Shown here: positions 41,442 to 48,379 of the stretch, in pieces | Position numbering within the stretch: position 1 is the first letter of the stretch | Layout: each line of letters starts with the position of its first letter | Origin: Burkholderiaceae bacterium | GTDB taxonomy: Bacteria > Pseudomonadota > Gammaproteobacteria > Burkholderiales > Burkholderiaceae | Length of the DNA: 64,000 bases | Assembly: GCA_021166835.1 (NCBI GenBank) | Contig: JAJPEN010000037.1 | Span: 54,699-118,698, forward strand | Direction of reading: 5' to 3' | Translations under genes and position numbers: made by a program | The notes under the pieces: generated by a model | Database searches by the model: none | Seen by the model: only the letters and a program-made list of their open reading frames with translations | Told to the model about the DNA's origin: nothing

Positions 41442-41672
41442 GTGGCCACGAGAAGACTGATCGACGCGCGCGGCAGCTTCTGCCCCGGCCCGCTGATGGA
41501 GCTGATCGCCGGAATGAAGATGGCGCAGGTCGGTGACGAGATCGAGGTGCTGTCCAGCGACCGGGGATCGGCGCACGAGATCCCGGAGTGGATCCTCAAG
41601 GTCGGGCACGAGCACCTCGGCACGCGCGAAGAGAACGGCGTCTGGCATGTGTCGGTGCGCAAGGCGAAGTGA
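41442..41672 (+). CDS. TusA-type sulfurtransferase
   Basis: A 76-residue protein with the TusA core DARGSFCPGPLMELIAGMKM, whose CPxP cysteine (about residue 14) carries persulfide. A GDEIEVLSSDRG strand and the C-terminal GVWHVSVRK follow. The GTG at 41442 has AGGAGG five bases upstream, a very good match, and gives the family's normal length. It would accept sulfur from or pass it to the DsrE2-like protein upstream. The role in sulfane-sulfur oxidation or trafficking is inferred from the cluster. Confidence 0.92.
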   Translation: MATRRLIDARGSFCPGPLMELIAGMKMAQVGDEIEVLSSDRGSAHEIPEWILKVGHEHLGTREENGVWHVSVRKAK

Positions 41673-41724
41673 TCAAGGCAACCAAGGCGGACGCGGGCAG
41701 GCCTCCATCACGGGAGAACGGGCG

Positions 41725-42858
41725 ATGCGCATCCTGATCGTCGGCGGCGGCATGGGCGGCACGATTCTCGCGAACAACCTCGCCCGGCGCCTGGCGCCCG
41801 AACTGAAGAGCGGGCGCGTGAGCATCACGATGCTGTCCGCCTCGGAGCGTCATTTCTACCAGCCGGGGCTGCTCTACCTGGCCTTCGGCCGCGTCACTCC
41901 CGACGAGCTGTATCAAGACCAGGCGAGCCTGCTCGAGCCCGGTATCGAATTCCTCGTCGATCCCGCCGAAGAGTTCCTGCTCGATCGGAACCAGCTGAGA
42001 AGCCGCAGCGGACGCACCTTCGACTACGACATCCTGGCGATCGCCACCGGATCGCGTCCGGTGCCGGAACTCACCCCGGGGCTAGCCGAAACCGCCGAGA
42101 GCTTCTACACCGAAGAGACGGCGCTGAAGATGTTCCAGCGACTGCGCCGGTTCGACGGCGGACGCGTCGTCGTCGTGGTGGGGGTGCCGCACAAGTGCCC
42201 GATGGCGCCGCTCGAGATCCTCTTCCTGCTGCACGACTACTTCGACGACCGCGGCATCCTCGACAAGGTGAAGCTGCACTACACCTACCCGATCGGCCGC
42301 GTGCACAGCCTGGAGAACGTCGCGAAATGGGCGGCGCCCGAAATGGAGCGGCTCGGCATCACCTACGAGACGCTGTTCAACATCCGGGAAGTCGACCCGC
42401 AGGCGGGAGTGGTGCACAGCGAGGAGGGCACGCAGGCGCCGTTCGATCTGCTGGTGTCGATTCCCGCCCACCGCGGCATGGAGGTCATCGAGAAGAACGG
42501 CCTGGGCGCCGGCGGCTTCATCCCCACCCACCGCCATCGGCTCAACATGGAAGGGCGCGACAACGTCTACGTGCTCGGCGACACGACGAACCTGCCGATC
42601 AGCAAGGCGGGCTCCACCGCCCATTACCAGGCCGAAACGCTGGGCGAGAACATTGCGGCGATGGTGCGCCTGGGCGCTCCCGTGCGCGACTACGACGGCA
42701 AGGTCTTCTGCTTCATCGAGGCCGGCAGGGATCGCGCCACCTACGCGAAGTTCGATTACCTGCATCCGCCCGATCCGAAGCCGCCGACGAGGTCGGTGCA
42801 CTGGTTCAAGACGGCCTACAACAAGCTGTACTGGGCTTCGGCACGAGGCCTGCTCTGA
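41725..42858 (+). CDS. Sulfide:quinone oxidoreductase-like FAD flavoprotein
   Basis: A 377-residue two-dinucleotide-fold flavoprotein. The FAD motif RILIVGGGMGGTILANNL is at the start, IATGSRPVPELTPGL in the middle and YVLGDTTNLPISKAGSTAHYQAE near residues 285–307. One active-site-like Cys lies in PHKCPMAPLE (about 156) and a second in VFCFIEAG (about 332), the SQR-type arrangement. A C-terminal WFKTAYNKLYW amphipathic segment could anchor it to the membrane. It probably oxidises sulfide or a persulfide to quinone, with TusA/DsrE2 as sulfur partners. A related NADH dehydrogenase role is not excluded. Confidence 0.85.
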   Translation: MRILIVGGGMGGTILANNLARRLAPELKSGRVSITMLSASERHFYQPGLLYLAFGRVTPDELYQDQASLLEPGIEFLVDPAEEFLLDRNQLRSRSGRTFDYDILAIATGSRPVPELTPGLAETAESFYTEETALKMFQRLRRFDGGRVVVVVGVPHKCPMAPLEILFLLHDYFDDRGILDKVKLHYTYPIGRVHSLENVAKWAAPEMERLGITYETLFNIREVDPQAGVVHSEEGTQAPFDLLVSIPAHRGMEVIEKNGLGAGGFIPTHRHRLNMEGRDNVYVLGDTTNLPISKAGSTAHYQAETLGENIAAMVRLGAPVRDYDGKVFCFIEAGRDRATYAKFDYLHPPDPKPPTRSVHWFKTAYNKLYWASARGLL

Positions 42859-42876
42859 CGGTCGGGAGTATCGACG

Positions 42877-43326
42877 ATGGACAGGCAAGGCACGGCGCCG
42901 CGCGAATCCGGCGACGAGATCGGGCATCTGGTCGATGCGGCGCGCGACGCACTCAGCGACGAGATGGTGGGCAGGCTTTCGGCGACGATGACCGATGTGA
43001 TCGCGCTGTTCGATCGGCTCACGCGCGGCGGCGCCGATCGCCTGATCGACCTCGCCGAGCAGTTCGAGCGGCTCGAACGCTCCGGCGCATTGCAGAAGCT
43101 GGGCGACTCGCTGCCGGCGCTCGTCGAAGGCGTCTCGCGCATCCAGCCGCTGCTCGACGCGATCGACGCGGCGGCCGCACGCACGAGCACGCAGCCTGCC
43201 TCGTCGGGCGGCCTGCGCGCGCTGTTGGCGCTTGTGCGCGAACCGGAGTTCCAGGACACGATGCGCTTCCTGCTCGCCGTCGGCGAGGAATTGCGCGGCG
43301 CCCGGAGCGCGCAGCGGACACGCTGA
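42877..43326 (+). CDS. DUF1641 family protein
   Basis: A 149-residue helical protein without membrane segments. The DUF1641-like core is VIALFDRLTRGGADRLIDLAEQFERLERSG and LRALLALVREPEFQDTMRFLLAVGEEL. Family members commonly sit beside SQR-like flavoproteins or formate dehydrogenase accessory genes, and their function is not known. It begins 18 bp after the SQR-like gene, so it is likely part of the same transcript and possibly an accessory subunit. Confidence 0.78.
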   Translation: MDRQGTAPRESGDEIGHLVDAARDALSDEMVGRLSATMTDVIALFDRLTRGGADRLIDLAEQFERLERSGALQKLGDSLPALVEGVSRIQPLLDAIDAAAARTSTQPASSGGLRALLALVREPEFQDTMRFLLAVGEELRGARSAQRTR

Positions 43327-43652
43327 CCGGGCACGCTGGAAGTCGACGCGGCAGCGGCGGCGTGACGAGCGACGACCGGGATCCGCTCGCAGTTGGCGGT
43401 ATGGTAGGCCGCTTTGGAGACCGCGCTCAGCGCACACGCCGCACGCACGTTGCGGCGGTTCCGCTTGCGCTCTCCCGCGCTGCATAAGACAGCACTTTCG
43501 ACTACGAAGACGGCTCCGCATGCGGGAACGCTTCATTCTGCAGCGCGCTCGCACGCTGAGCGACGAGTTTCGCGTCGCCCGGCATCCGTTCCGGCTCGTC
43601 GAGCGCGACGTAGTATGAATACTGCAGCGGTACCTCGGGGGCGAGAGACACG
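43327..43652 (+). other. 326-bp intergenic region without a clear gene
   Basis: Lies between the DUF1641 gene and the isoaspartyl peptidase, both on the plus strand. A 32-codon ORF (43520–43618) beginning MRERFILQRARTLSDEFRV is open but has no recognised family or convincing ribosome-binding sequence. AT-richer stretches near 43485–43505 may hold the promoter of the downstream gene. Nothing else stands out. Confidence 0.5.
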
Positions 43653-44576
43653 ATGAGTCAAAAGGACTCCTTTACCTTCGGCATCGTCGTCCACGGCGGA
43701 GCGGGAGCGCCCCTGGAGGACGCGGACGGCTGCGAAGCAGCGGTTCGTGCCGGACGGCGCGCGGTCGAAGAGGGCGCAGGCGCGTTGCAAGCAGCAGTCG
43801 CCGCGGTCCTCGTCCTCGAGGACGACGGGCGCTTCAATGCGGGTTCGGGTGCGATCGTCGGCCTGGACGGCACGACGATCGAGTTCGACGCGGCAGTCAT
43901 GGACTCGAACGGACGTCTCGGAGCGGTGGCTTGCCTGCAGCGCGTGAAGAATCCGGTTCTGGTCGCGCAGGCCGTCTCGCATTCGCCGCACTGGCTGCTG
44001 GCGGGCGAGGGCGCCGAACGCTTCGCGCGCGTCGCAGGCTTTCCCGAGCACGATGCGATCCACGATCGCGCCGTGCATCGCAACCGGCGCTTGATCGAGC
44101 AGCTACGAGGAGACCAGCCCGCGCGCCACGGCGTCGACAACGAATCGTTTCGACGCTTGTGGAACTACCCGACTGCGTGGCCGGGCAGCGAACCCGGCGA
44201 CCGCGGCGCCGCGTGCGACACGGTGGGAGCCGTCGTTCGCGACGGCGAAGGACGCTTCGCGGTCGCCTGCTCGACGGGCGGCTCCGCACCATCGCTGTTG
44301 GGCCGCGTCGGCGACACACCGATCATCGGCAGCGGCTTCTATGCGGGACCGAAGGGCGCCGTCGCGGCGACCGGCGTCGGCGAACACATCGTCCGCCATC
44401 TGCTCTCGTACGCCGTTTACCAGTGGATCGAACAGGGCATGCCGCTGCCGAAGGCGCTCGAGCGCGGCATCGATCTGTTTCCCGATGAAATCGACGTCGG
44501 GCTGATCGCGGTCAGCCGCACCGAAGCGGGCAGTCGAAGCAATCGATGCATGGCGGCGAGTTCCTTCGAGCGCTAG
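43653..44576 (+). CDS. Isoaspartyl peptidase/L-asparaginase (Ntn hydrolase)
   Basis: A 307-residue type-2 asparaginase. IVVHGGAGAP is at the N-terminus and RFNAGSGAIVG near residue 65. The autocleavage site precedes the nucleophile Thr in ACDTVGAVVRD (about residue 190), with GDTPIIGSGFYA and AATGVGEHIVRH completing the active site. The enzyme cleaves isoaspartyl dipeptides and asparagine after self-processing into two subunits. The ATG at 43653 is preceded by GAGGGG-like CGGGGGCGAGAGAC, a modest ribosome-binding match. It is convergent with the NTF2-like gene, 13 bp apart. Confidence 0.9.
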   Translation: MSQKDSFTFGIVVHGGAGAPLEDADGCEAAVRAGRRAVEEGAGALQAAVAAVLVLEDDGRFNAGSGAIVGLDGTTIEFDAAVMDSNGRLGAVACLQRVKNPVLVAQAVSHSPHWLLAGEGAERFARVAGFPEHDAIHDRAVHRNRRLIEQLRGDQPARHGVDNESFRRLWNYPTAWPGSEPGDRGAACDTVGAVVRDGEGRFAVACSTGGSAPSLLGRVGDTPIIGSGFYAGPKGAVAATGVGEHIVRHLLSYAVYQWIEQGMPLPKALERGIDLFPDEIDVGLIAVSRTEAGSRSNRCMAASSFER

Positions 44577-44589
44577 CGGTGCGCGGATG

Positions 44590-44979
44590 TCATCGAGATT
44601 CCGGCGCGAGCGGCGGACGGTTCTTGCGGTAGGAGTTCTTCAGCGCGATCCTGCCGTCACGGAAGGTGAACACGTCGCAGCCGTTGACCTCGACACGCGT
44701 GCCGTCGACGCGCGTGCCGGTGAAGGTCCATTCGGACACTCCGCGGTCGCCGCAGACGAAGTGGCGCGGCGACCGCCACTGCGCGTCCGGATAGGTCTTC
44801 CAGACGTCGCGGAATCCCGCCTCGACGGCTTCCCGGCCAACGTAGCGCGTTCCGCAGACATCGGGCCCGGCCGAGGCTTCGAACACGCAGTCGTGGGCCA
44901 TGAAGCCCATCAGCGCTTGCACATCGTGCCGGTTCCATGCGTCGGCGAAGGCCTGCAGGTCCGCAACGGTGACGCTCAT
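44590..44979 (-). CDS. NTF2-like/SnoaL-type protein
   Basis: A 129-residue cone-shaped alpha+beta fold protein. LQAFADAWNRHDVQALMGFMAHDCVFE is the NTF2-like helix pair, and GREAVEAGFRDVWKTYPDAQW and VNGCDVFTFRDGRIALKNSY are the typical strands. The last is a common SnoaL C-terminal pattern. It could be a polyketide-cyclase-like or hydroxysteroid-isomerase-like enzyme, or a ligand-binding protein; nothing decides. The ATG at 44979 has GGAG seven bases upstream. It is the last chromosomal gene before the half-dif site at 45061. Confidence 0.8.
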   Translation of the reverse strand: MSVTVADLQAFADAWNRHDVQALMGFMAHDCVFEASAGPDVCGTRYVGREAVEAGFRDVWKTYPDAQWRSPRHFVCGDRGVSEWTFTGTRVDGTRVEVNGCDVFTFRDGRIALKNSYRKNRPPLAPESR

Positions 44980-45060
44980 GGTCGTCTCCACGGCAGGAGG
45001 GGGTTTGGCGATTATCTCGCCGAGCCCGGTCCCCGCGTTACTCGTCGAAGGATACGAGTG

Positions 45061-45088
45061 ATTTTACATAATGCACAGGGGTCCTTGA
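45061..45088 (+). other. Left attachment junction: half dif-like site
   Basis: ATTTTACATAA matches the XerD-binding arm of dif (ATTTAACATAA in E. coli, read on this strand; 10 of 11). It is followed by the same 6-bp centre (TGCACA) as the full site. The XerC side then diverges (GGGGTCCTTGA), as expected where the element-borne arm is degenerate. Confidence 0.75.
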
Positions 45089-45108
45089 CCAGCTGGGCAG
45101 GGGAGCGC

Positions 45109-45276
45109 GTGCGCCATCACGGGCCGGTCGCGCTCGTCCTTCACCCGGTTCGGCTGTGGTGGGTGGCGCTGCTGCTCATCCGCCCGCTGCTGTGGCTCGG
45201 CCTCGAGCCGGCCGCTCAGGTCGTGGCCGATCGCACTGGCCAGCTGGCTGCTCTGCTGTACCGGAGGCGGCCATGA
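45109..45276 (+). CDS. Small predicted membrane protein of the dif element
   Basis: 55 residues from the GTG at 45109, with GGGGAG just upstream at short spacing. A single hydrophobic segment (VRLWWVALLLIRPLLWLGLEP) is preceded by a histidine-containing start and followed by a basic tail (LLYRRRP), so it could span the inner membrane once. Size and topology are compatible with small coat- or accessory-type proteins of filamentous elements, but no family is recognised. Its stop is fused to the next start as ATGA. The start is uncertain because the frame is open further left into the junction. Confidence 0.4.
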   Translation: MRHHGPVALVLHPVRLWWVALLLIRPLLWLGLEPAAQVVADRTGQLAALLYRRRP

Positions 45277-45701
45277 CGCGCGGTGCAGGGTGCACCACGT
45301 TTTCTGCAAGCCAGGGCGACCTGGCCGGGCAGCTGACGGTGCCCGCGGGCATGCTGTCCCGAAGCCCGGCGAAGCCGGGTCGGCCGGTCGTCCCGGCCGA
45401 GGACATGCCCGCGCCGATGGCCTCGCGCACGACCAGAAGGGGCGCCGCCCTGCGACCCGCCGGCTGCCCCCCGGCGCGCGCCGGGGGGTCGGCGGCGGGG
45501 CGCTTGGCGGCTGGCCGGATTTGCGGACTGATGCTATCGTCGCTGCATGGCTCCGACGCGCGAAAATCGGCAAACCCAAGCGGGACGCGGCTTCCCGCGA
45601 CCCTGACCCGCTTCCCCCCGTCCGGTAACACGGGGGGAAAGATCGCAGAGGTGGTGTCATCTTGCCACCACTGCAGGAATGGGCGGAGAATCGGCCGATG
45701 A
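45273..45701 (+). CDS. Possible 142-residue low-complexity ORF of the dif element
   Basis: The ATG at 45273 has an excellent GGAGG six bases upstream, overlaps the preceding stop (ATGA), and its own TGA overlaps the ribbon-helix-helix start (ATGA). The product is Ala/Gly/Pro/Arg-rich with scattered Cys (SSCHHCRNG near the end) and no recognisable fold. The region is also packed with hairpins, so part may be an untranslated replication or packaging region read through by chance. The chained overlaps argue for translation; the composition argues against. Confidence 0.35.
   Translation: MTRGAGCTTFSASQGDLAGQLTVPAGMLSRSPAKPGRPVVPAEDMPAPMASRTTRRGAALRPAGCPPARAGGSAAGRLAAGRICGLMLSSLHGSDARKSANPSGTRLPATLTRFPPSGNTGGKIAEVVSSCHHCRNGRRIGR
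45365..45400. repeat. Two adjacent hairpins in the dif element
   Basis: CCCGGC–GAA–GCCGGG (45365–45379) is followed at once by an 8-bp stem TCGGCCGG/CCGGCCGA with a 5-nt loop (45380–45400). Neither has a U-tract. Confidence 0.7.
45467..45488. repeat. Perfect 22-bp palindrome in the dif element
   Basis: Six C, then GGCGCGCGCC, then six G: identical to its reverse complement over 22 bp. It could extrude as a cruciform or fold in single-stranded DNA. Confidence 0.85.
45612..45639. repeat. 10-bp stem/8-nt loop hairpin upstream of the RHH gene
   Basis: TTCCCCCCGT pairs with ACGGGGGGAA around the loop CCGGTAAC. It lies about 60 bp upstream of the ribbon-helix-helix start, and could be an operator, a terminator-like structure or a replication hairpin. 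Confidence 0.65.
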
Positions 45702-45994
45702 CCGTCACCCTGCGAATTCCCGAGTCCTTGAAGGCTGAAGCAGCCGCCTATGCGGCGTCGCTCGGCCTGTCGTTGAACAACCTTGTTGCGGTCGCGCTAC
45801 GCGAGTATCTCGATGCGCGCCCGGCTCCGAAGGCGGCGGCGGCTGCACCCCTCCGCGTTGCCTTGCCCGCCACTCCTCGGGCCGCAGCGGAGCCGGGCGG
45901 GGCGGACGTCGCGAGCGGTACCGCGAAGGGCTCGCCGGCTGACCGGCTGCGGGCGAAAGCGCAGGTGAAGCGCGCGGCGGGGTCTGCCTCATGA
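45698..45994 (+). CDS. Ribbon-helix-helix (CopG/Arc-type) DNA-binding protein
   Basis: 98 residues from the ATG at 45698; an upstream TTG would add 12. The N-terminal TVTLRIPESLKAEAAAYAASLGLSLNNLVAVALREYLDAR (about 2–41) is a classic RHH motif: a DNA-contacting beta strand, then two helices with the conserved Gly-Leu-Ser turn. The remainder is an Ala/Pro-rich linker and a basic tail. It is likely a transcription or copy-number regulator of the element. ATGA overlaps join it to both neighbours. Confidence 0.75.
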   Translation: MTVTLRIPESLKAEAAAYAASLGLSLNNLVAVALREYLDARPAPKAAAAAPLRVALPATPRAAAEPGGADVASGTAKGSPADRLRAKAQVKRAAGSAS

Positions 45995-46278
45995 AGCCGC
46001 GCAAGATCAGCCGCGCAGATGCCCGCACGCTGTTGGCCGAGCTGCGGCAGGACCTTTGGATGTGGCGCTACGCCCGGATGACGCACGTTCGCCGGTCGCT
46101 CGCCATGCGGGTACGCTGGCGCTTGCGCTGGCTCGATGGACTGCCGGAGGCGGTGGAAGCCGCCCAGGCGGTGGAAAAGGCGCTGGCGGCGCGCCGACGA
46201 TGCGGCGAGTGCGGCCAGATAGTGCGACCACACACTAGATTGGGGAGAAAGCGCCCATGCGGTTTCCCGGCCGATTGA
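45991..46278 (+). CDS. Small basic protein with a CxxC motif, last gene of the dif element
   Basis: 95 residues from the ATG at 45991, overlapping the RHH stop (ATGA). The protein is highly basic and Trp/Arg-rich in its first 50 residues (DLWMWRYARMTHVRRSLAMRVRWRLRWLDG). It ends in RRRCGECGQIVRP, a possible half zinc ribbon with one CxxC pair and one more Cys near the C-terminus. No family is recognised; nucleic-acid binding is plausible from the composition. Its TGA (46276–46278) coincides with the edge of the dif-like site, so the gene ends exactly where the element ends. Confidence 0.5.
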   Translation: MKPRKISRADARTLLAELRQDLWMWRYARMTHVRRSLAMRVRWRLRWLDGLPEAVEAAQAVEKALAARRRCGECGQIVRPHTRLGRKRPCGFPAD

Positions 46279-46305
46279 CTTTACATAATGCACATTATGC
46301 GCAAT
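46278..46305 (-). other. dif: dif-like XerC/XerD recombination site (chromosome terminus)
   Basis: Read on the minus strand, the arms are ATTGCGCATAA (XerC side), centre TGTGCA, and TTATGTAAAGT (XerD side). Against the E. coli dif sequence (recalled from the literature) 22 of 28 positions match. The differences lie at the outer arm ends, in the centre and at one inner XerD-arm position. Such sites resolve chromosome dimers at the replication terminus and are used by IMEX elements. The site abuts the 1.2-kb element on its left. Confidence 0.8.
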
Positions 46306-46329
46306 TCGCATTCAACAAGAAAGCCGACT

Positions 46330-46770
46330 TCAACCCCCCTCCGACCCGCTCCCGATCCGCCCCGCCTCCAGCGCCGCAAGCAACTTCGTGAGCATCGCGA
46401 ACTCGATCGGCTTGACCAGATGTGCGTCGAAACCGGCCTGCAGCGTGCGCTGGCGATCTTCGGTCTGTCCCCATCCGGTCTGGGCGATGACGATCGCGTC
46501 GCGTCCCCAGGTGCGCTCGCGCAGCGCTCGGCAGGTTTCGTAGCCGTTCATCTGCGGCATGCCGATGTCGAGCAGGACGATCTGCGGCCGGAAGCATTCG
46601 CCGATCTCGAGCGCCTCGACGCCGTTGTGCGCCGTGCGCACATCGTCGCCGTGCAGTCGCATCAACAGTGCGAGCGACTCCGCGTTGTCTGCGTTGTCGT
46701 CGACGACGAGAGCGCGCCGATGCGGCGCAACTGTCGACGCGCGAGCGATGGATCGTGGTGGTTCGGACAC
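46330..46770 (-). CDS. Stand-alone response regulator receiver protein
   Basis: A 146-residue single-domain receiver. The acidic pair is in LVVDDNADNAES, the phospho-acceptor Asp in VLLDIGMPQMNGYE (about residue 68), the Thr in AQTGWGQ and the Lys in HLVKPIE. There is no output domain. Its TGWGQ and GFDAHLVKP segments closely resemble the receiver of the hybrid kinase at 30771–32627, so it may be a phosphorelay partner or a detached hybrid-kinase domain. It lies 24 bp beyond the dif-like site and is divergent from the dehydrogenase gene. Confidence 0.88.
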   Translation of the reverse strand: MSEPPRSIARASTVAPHRRALVVDDNADNAESLALLMRLHGDDVRTAHNGVEALEIGECFRPQIVLLDIGMPQMNGYETCRALRERTWGRDAIVIAQTGWGQTEDRQRTLQAGFDAHLVKPIEFAMLTKLLAALEAGRIGSGSEGG

Positions 46771-46901
46771 GTTGGGCCGGATTCGAAGCGCAGCGATTGT
46801 AGCGGCGCCCGTTCCTTCGGGAGATATTCCCCGCTGCCCTCACCCCGGTTTGCAGCGTTATTGGTTAGAGTCTGCTGTTTGTGAATCGGCGACGACTGCG
46901 C

Positions 46902-47789
46902 ATGGGGCAGACGAGCAGGCGGATCGGACTGATCGGTGTGGGGCTTATGGGTCATGGCATCGCGCGAAGCCTGCTGCGCTGCGGGCACCGGCTCGCCTTC
47001 CTCGAGCACCGTGGAAACCAGCCGGTGGACGACCTGCGCGCCGCCGGCGCGCGTTCGGCGGCCCGCGCGGCCGAGCTCGCCGCCGGCTGCGAAGTGCTGA
47101 TCCTGTGCGTCACCGGCACGCCGGAAGTCGAGGATGCGCTGTTCCGCGAAGGCGGCGTGCTGGAAGGCCTGCACGAAGGCAGTATCGTCATCGACTGCTC
47201 GACGTCGATCCCCTCGTCCACCATCCGCATCGCTGCCGCGATCGAGCGCGCCGGAGGACGGTTTCTCGATGCGCCGATGACGCGCACTCCCCGCGAGGCG
47301 GCCGAAGGACGCCTGAACGTGCTGGTCGGCGGTGATGCGGCGCTGCTCCAGGAATGCCGTCCGGTGCTCTCGTGTTTCGCGGAGAACATCGTGCACACCG
47401 GCCCGATCGGCTCCGGACATCGCCTGAAGCTGCTTCATAACTACGTCTCGCTGGGCTTCGGCGTAGTGCTCGCCGAAGCGGCCGCCTGCGCAAGGCGCGC
47501 CGAAGTCGACGACCGGGTGTTTCTCGAGGTGCTCGGACAGGGCGGCGGCCAGAGCATCGCGCTCGATCGGCTGCGTCCGTTCATCGAGACCGGAGAAGAC
47601 GCGGCGTTTCGCTTCACGATCGCCAACGCAGCGAAGGACATGGACTACTACGCGACGATGGCGCAGGAGATCGGTGCGTCGCGCGACGCCGCCATGGCGG
47701 TGCGCGACGTCTACGTGCGCGCCGCCGCGGGCGGGCACGCAGGCTCCACCGTCCCGCAGTTGATCGACCTTCTCGTGCAGCGCAGCTGA
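46902..47789 (+). CDS. Beta-hydroxyacid dehydrogenase (3-hydroxyisobutyrate dehydrogenase family)
   Basis: 295 residues from the ATG at 46902; a GTG 21 bp upstream is an alternative. The Rossmann motif is RIGLIGVGLMGHGIARSLL. The substrate-binding segment is DAPMTRTPREAAEGRLNVLVGG, with Lys catalysis in GHRLKLLHNYVSLG (about residue 172). Such enzymes oxidise 3-hydroxyisobutyrate, tartronate semialdehyde-related acids or succinic-semialdehyde-type substrates with NAD(P). No valine-degradation genes adjoin it, so the exact substrate stays open. It is divergent from the receiver gene. Confidence 0.88.
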   Translation: MGQTSRRIGLIGVGLMGHGIARSLLRCGHRLAFLEHRGNQPVDDLRAAGARSAARAAELAAGCEVLILCVTGTPEVEDALFREGGVLEGLHEGSIVIDCSTSIPSSTIRIAAAIERAGGRFLDAPMTRTPREAAEGRLNVLVGGDAALLQECRPVLSCFAENIVHTGPIGSGHRLKLLHNYVSLGFGVVLAEAAACARRAEVDDRVFLEVLGQGGGQSIALDRLRPFIETGEDAAFRFTIANAAKDMDYYATMAQEIGASRDAAMAVRDVYVRAAAGGHAGSTVPQLIDLLVQRS

Positions 47790-47799
47790 TCGCGCCGGC

Positions 47800-48237
47800 T
47801 CAGCGGCCTGCGGGCACCGACCGTGGCGCCGCGGCGTGCCGCCGCTCGTCGATGCTGAAGCGGCCGGCGCCGAACGCCACGACGAACAGCAACCCGCCGA
47901 AGATCGCGACGTTCTTGTCGAAGTTGATCTTCTGCATCCCCTGCTTCTCGGGCGGCATCGTCCAGTAATTGTGGAAGCCGAACGCGGCGACGATCGTGAA
48001 GAGCGCCAGCAACGCGGCCGCCCAGCGCGCCTGGTAGCCGACGAGCAGCGCGAGTCCGGCAACCAGTTCGATCGCGATCGCGATCACCACCATCACCGGC
48101 GGGAACGGCAATCCGGTCGACGCCACGTAGCCGACGGTTCCGGAGAATCCGACGAGCTTGCCCCAGCCGGCCGGCACGAACAGCCAGGCAATGCAGATGC
48201 GGCCCAAGAGCGGAAGATACTTCTGCAACGCGTCCAT
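47800..48237 (-). CDS. DoxX family membrane protein
   Basis: A 145-residue protein with four hydrophobic helices (about 7–27, 45–68, 72–90 and 108–125). The DoxX signature is FVPAGWGKLVGFSGTVGYV near the start, followed by LELVAGLALLVG-like text (AIELVAGLALLVGYQAR). DoxX-family proteins are quinone- or thiosulfate-linked membrane proteins of mostly unknown role. AAGGAG precedes the ATG at 48237 by seven bases. It is divergent from the ZIP transporter gene. Confidence 0.9.
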   Translation of the reverse strand: MDALQKYLPLLGRICIAWLFVPAGWGKLVGFSGTVGYVASTGLPFPPVMVVIAIAIELVAGLALLVGYQARWAAALLALFTIVAAFGFHNYWTMPPEKQGMQKINFDKNVAIFGGLLFVVAFGAGRFSIDERRHAAAPRSVPAGR

Positions 48238-48379
48238 TCGATCGCTCCTTGTGAGATGGCGGCACAGGCGGATGCCGCCCGACGATCCTAAGCCGTAAAC
48301 GCGCGGGCCGCTTCCTGTTACGCTTCGACGTCGCGACGGCAGGCGACGTTCCCGTGCCCCCGCCGCCTCGCCCCGCCCG

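Larger units (their letters stand above)
45061..46305. mobile_element. Putative Xer-dependent integrated element (IMEX/filamentous-phage satellite) at dif
   Basis: The interval is bounded by a half dif-like site (45061–45088) and a full dif-like site (46278–46305) that share the exact 15-mer TTTACATAATGCACA, 1217 bp apart. There is no integrase or transposase inside, as expected for elements that use host XerC/XerD. It carries four short plus-strand ORFs, each joined to the next by ATGA, the third being a ribbon-helix-helix protein, and several strong hairpins. The last ORF stops exactly at the right site. Size and content suggest a satellite or remnant rather than a complete phage. The mobile nature is inferred from the site architecture. 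Confidence 0.75.

Noticed and set aside
43520..43618. 32-codon ORF upstream of the isoaspartyl peptidase
   Set aside because: No ribosome-binding sequence or family support; reported only in the intergenic note.
45290..45628. 112-codon ORF in another frame inside the dif element
   Set aside because: It lacks a ribosome site and the ATGA chaining shown by the 45273 frame, and it overlaps the hairpins.
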